Source: Microcystis wesenbergii NRERC-220
GTDB taxonomy: Bacteria; Cyanobacteriota; Cyanobacteriia; Cyanobacteriales; Microcystaceae
Reading direction: 5' to 3'
Assembly (NCBI RefSeq): GCF_032027425.1
Contig: NZ_JAVSJA010000001.1
Location: forward strand, 3,918,001-3,982,000
DNA: 64,000 nt
Every line of letters begins with the position of its first letter. The stretch's first letter is position 1. The notes beneath the pieces are model-generated. The model searched no databases. It saw only the letters and a list, made by a program, of their open reading frames with translations, and was not told the DNA's origin. Both the position numbers and the translations under genes were made by a program. Positions 62,213 to 64,000 of this stretch are shown in pieces.

Positions 62213-64000
62213 ATGACGGTACTCGAAAAAGGTAATATCACGATTCATACCGAGAATATCTTCCCTATTATCAAAAAATCTCTCTACACTGACCATGAAA
62301 TTTTTCTGCGGGAATTGATATCTAATAGTGTTGATGCCATCTCGAAATTAAAAATGGCTTCCTTAGCAGGAGAAACAAGAGGAGAAGTACCCGAACCAGA
62401 AATTAATCTCGCCATCGATAAAGAAAATCGTACCCTATCAATTACCGATAATGGAATCGGGATGACGGGGGAAGAAATCAAGAAATATATTAACCAAGTT
62501 GCCTTTTCCAGTGCGGAAGAATTTATCGATAAATACCAAAAATCAGCCAACGATTTAATCGGTCATTTTGGCCTAGGTTTCTATTCGGCTTTTATGGTGG
62601 CTAAAAAGGTAGAGATTGATACTCTTTCCTATCAGGAAGGTGCTACCCCTGTCCATTGGTCTTGTGATGGTTCTCCAGAGTTTGAATTAACCGATTCTTC
62701 CCGCAGCCAAATCGGCACGACTATTACCCTAACTTTGATGGATGAGGAAGGGGAATATTTAGAACCTGCCCGCATTCGCCAGTTAGTCAAAACCTACTCG
62801 GATTTTATGCTCGTTCCCATTAAAATTGATGGGGAAGTGATTAATCAACAACGGGCTTTATGGAAAGAATCTCCTCAAAATCTGACGAAAGAAGACTACC
62901 TAGAATTCTATCGTTATCTCTATCCTTTCCAAGAAGAACCTTTACTCTGGGTACATCTGAATACCGATTATCCTTTCTTGCTCAATGGCATTCTTTATTT
63001 TCCCAAACTCAGACCGGATGTAGATGTCTCAAAAGGACAATTAAAGTTATTCTGTAATCAGGTTTTTGTCAGCGATCATTGCGAGGAAATTATTCCCGAT
63101 TTCCTGATACCCTTGCGAGGAGTTATCGATAGTCCAGATATTCCTTTAAATGTATCTCGAAGTGCTTTAACCAAAGATCGCACCGTTCGCCGCATTGCCG
63201 ATTTTATTGCCAAAAAAATTGCTGATCGCCTCAAATCTCTCTATAACGAAGACGCAAAAGAATATATTCGTTGTTGGGGAGATGTGGGAACCTTTATTAA
63301 ATTTGGTTCCTTGAAAGAGGATAAATTTAAACAGCAGGTAGAAGATATTTTAATCTATCGGACTACCTACAAACCCCTAGAAACCCCGGTACAAGTGGCA
63401 GTGCAAACCGCCGAAGGTGACGCATGGCAAGAAGCAACGGCGAAAACTCCCCTAGAAGCGATCGAACAGGAAGGTTATACTACTCTCAAAGCCTACCTAG
63501 AACGCCATAAAGAACGCCACGAAAATCGAGTTTTTTACTGTACCGATCCTCGTAGCCAATCCACCTACGTTGAACTCTACAAAAATCAAGGCTTAGAAAT
63601 CCTTTTCTTTGATTCTTTCATCGATACTAATTACTTTATTCCTTTCCTAGAAAGAGAATACTCCGATGTGAAATTCACCCGGGTTGATTCTGAATTAGAC
63701 TCGACGCTGCTCGAACAGGATCAAGCTAGTGAAATTATCGATCCCGCCAGTAATAAAACCCGGGCTGAATTGATCAAAGAAATCTTCGCCAAAGCCCTCG
63801 ATAATTCCCGCATCAATATCAAAACTGAAGCCTTGAAATCCGATGATCCCCAAGCTACTCCCCCGGCAATTGTCTTACTTCCAGAAGCGATGCGACGCTT
63901 ACAGGAAATGACGGCAATGATGCAACAAAAAGCCATGGCTTTCCCCGAAGAACATATTCTGATGATTAATACTAATCATCCCCTCATTCAACAGATTGTC
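62213..64000 (+). CDS. htpG: Molecular chaperone HtpG (Hsp90), 3' partial
   Basis: 596 codons visible from the ATG at 62213, then off the window. The N-terminal ATPase has LRELISNSVDAISKLKM (Asn of the GHKL fold), SITDNGIGMTGEEIKKY and LIGHFGLGFYSAFMVA. The middle domain has LWVHLNTDYPFLLNGILYFP and SRSALTKDRTVRRIADFI. The C-terminal part is cut. It assists folding under heat and light stress and interacts with DnaK in other systems. The frame is uninterrupted for the visible length. Confidence 0.95.
   Translation, partial: MTVLEKGNITIHTENIFPIIKKSLYTDHEIFLRELISNSVDAISKLKMASLAGETRGEVPEPEINLAIDKENRTLSITDNGIGMTGEEIKKYINQVAFSSAEEFIDKYQKSANDLIGHFGLGFYSAFMVAKKVEIDTLSYQEGATPVHWSCDGSPEFELTDSSRSQIGTTITLTLMDEEGEYLEPARIRQLVKTYSDFMLVPIKIDGEVINQQRALWKESPQNLTKEDYLEFYRYLYPFQEEPLLWVHLNTDYPFLLNGILYFPKLRPDVDVSKGQLKLFCNQVFVSDHCEEIIPDFLIPLRGVIDSPDIPLNVSRSALTKDRTVRRIADFIAKKIADRLKSLYNEDAKEYIRCWGDVGTFIKFGSLKEDKFKQQVEDILIYRTTYKPLETPVQVAVQTAEGDAWQEATAKTPLEAIEQEGYTTLKAYLERHKERHENRVFYCTDPRSQSTYVELYKNQGLEILFFDSFIDTNYFIPFLEREYSDVKFTRVDSELDSTLLEQDQASEIIDPASNKTRAELIKEIFAKALDNSRINIKTEALKSDDPQATPPAIVLLPEAMRRLQEMTAMMQQKAMAFPEEHILMINTNHPLIQQIV

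Overview
The window looks like a chromosomal segment of a bloom-forming unicellular cyanobacterium, most likely Microcystis (inference, no search was run). Seen in the sequence: scattered HIP1 octamers (GCGATCGC), a ferredoxin-type divinyl chlorophyllide reductase (BciB), a carotenoid desaturase (CrtD), an SLH-domain porin, several PEP-CTERM proteins, two adjacent ammonium transporters, and a very heavy load of insertion sequences, MITEs and short tandem repeats.

Layout. 1-8.8 kb: a two-domain histidine phosphatase (5' end outside the window), a PEP-CTERM protein, crtD, thrB, an exported Mn-type superoxide dismutase, a second PEP-CTERM protein with a duplicated 5' end, a TIGR04283-type glycosyltransferase and a CoA-binding protein. 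8.8-16 kb: SLH/OprB porin, a conserved hypothetical, a structured intergenic region with a possible small ORF, cobyrinate a,c-diamide synthase, and ATP-dependent PEP carboxykinase. 16-20.5 kb: mobile-element region with MITEs, a tnpB split by an IS630 element, a metX remnant and a PEP-CTERM gene. 20.8-32.8 kb: one 4002-codon gene for a secreted mosaic protein (SwmB-like, LamG, FG-GAP, Asp-box, Calx-beta and RTX parts). 33.5-37.3 kb: an HTH-response regulator and a Cache-PAS histidine kinase, convergent. 37.6-42.1 kb: a transposon nest built on a duplicated 5' fragment of the giant gene, followed by a tnpB remnant and MITEs. 42.1-48.8 kb: terB-like, rsmB and esterase genes (overlapping operon), nnr and aspartokinase. 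48.8-51.3 kb: a PEP-CTERM gene broken by a MITE, a RelE-type toxin-antitoxin pair, a VapC-type pair with a frameshifted toxin, and a TPR remnant. 51.6-64 kb: bciB, a histone-deacetylase-family gene, a haloacetate-dehalogenase-like gene, a GT2 glycosyltransferase, a hypothetical, two amt genes, ribD and htpG (3' end outside the window).

The most informative part is the mobile-element record. Because several insertions lie in sequences that also exist intact in the window, their exact boundaries and target duplications can be read by eye. Six copies of a ~126-bp TA-flanked MITE, three copies of a 102-bp TA-flanked MITE, further TA-flanked MITEs, a MITE family with 6-7-bp duplications and three with 8-bp duplications can be delimited. 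An IS630 copy carries both an IS4 element and a MITE; subtracting them leaves 947 bp against 948 bp for the intact copy.

Housekeeping genes appear intact and ordinary. No tRNA, rRNA or CRISPR array was recognised. I did not find a convincing new multi-gene system. The best candidates for new biology are the giant mosaic protein with its truncated second 5' end, the antitoxin modules that share a promoter and N-terminus but pair with unrelated toxins, and MITEs that supply stop codons and C-terminal tails to host genes.
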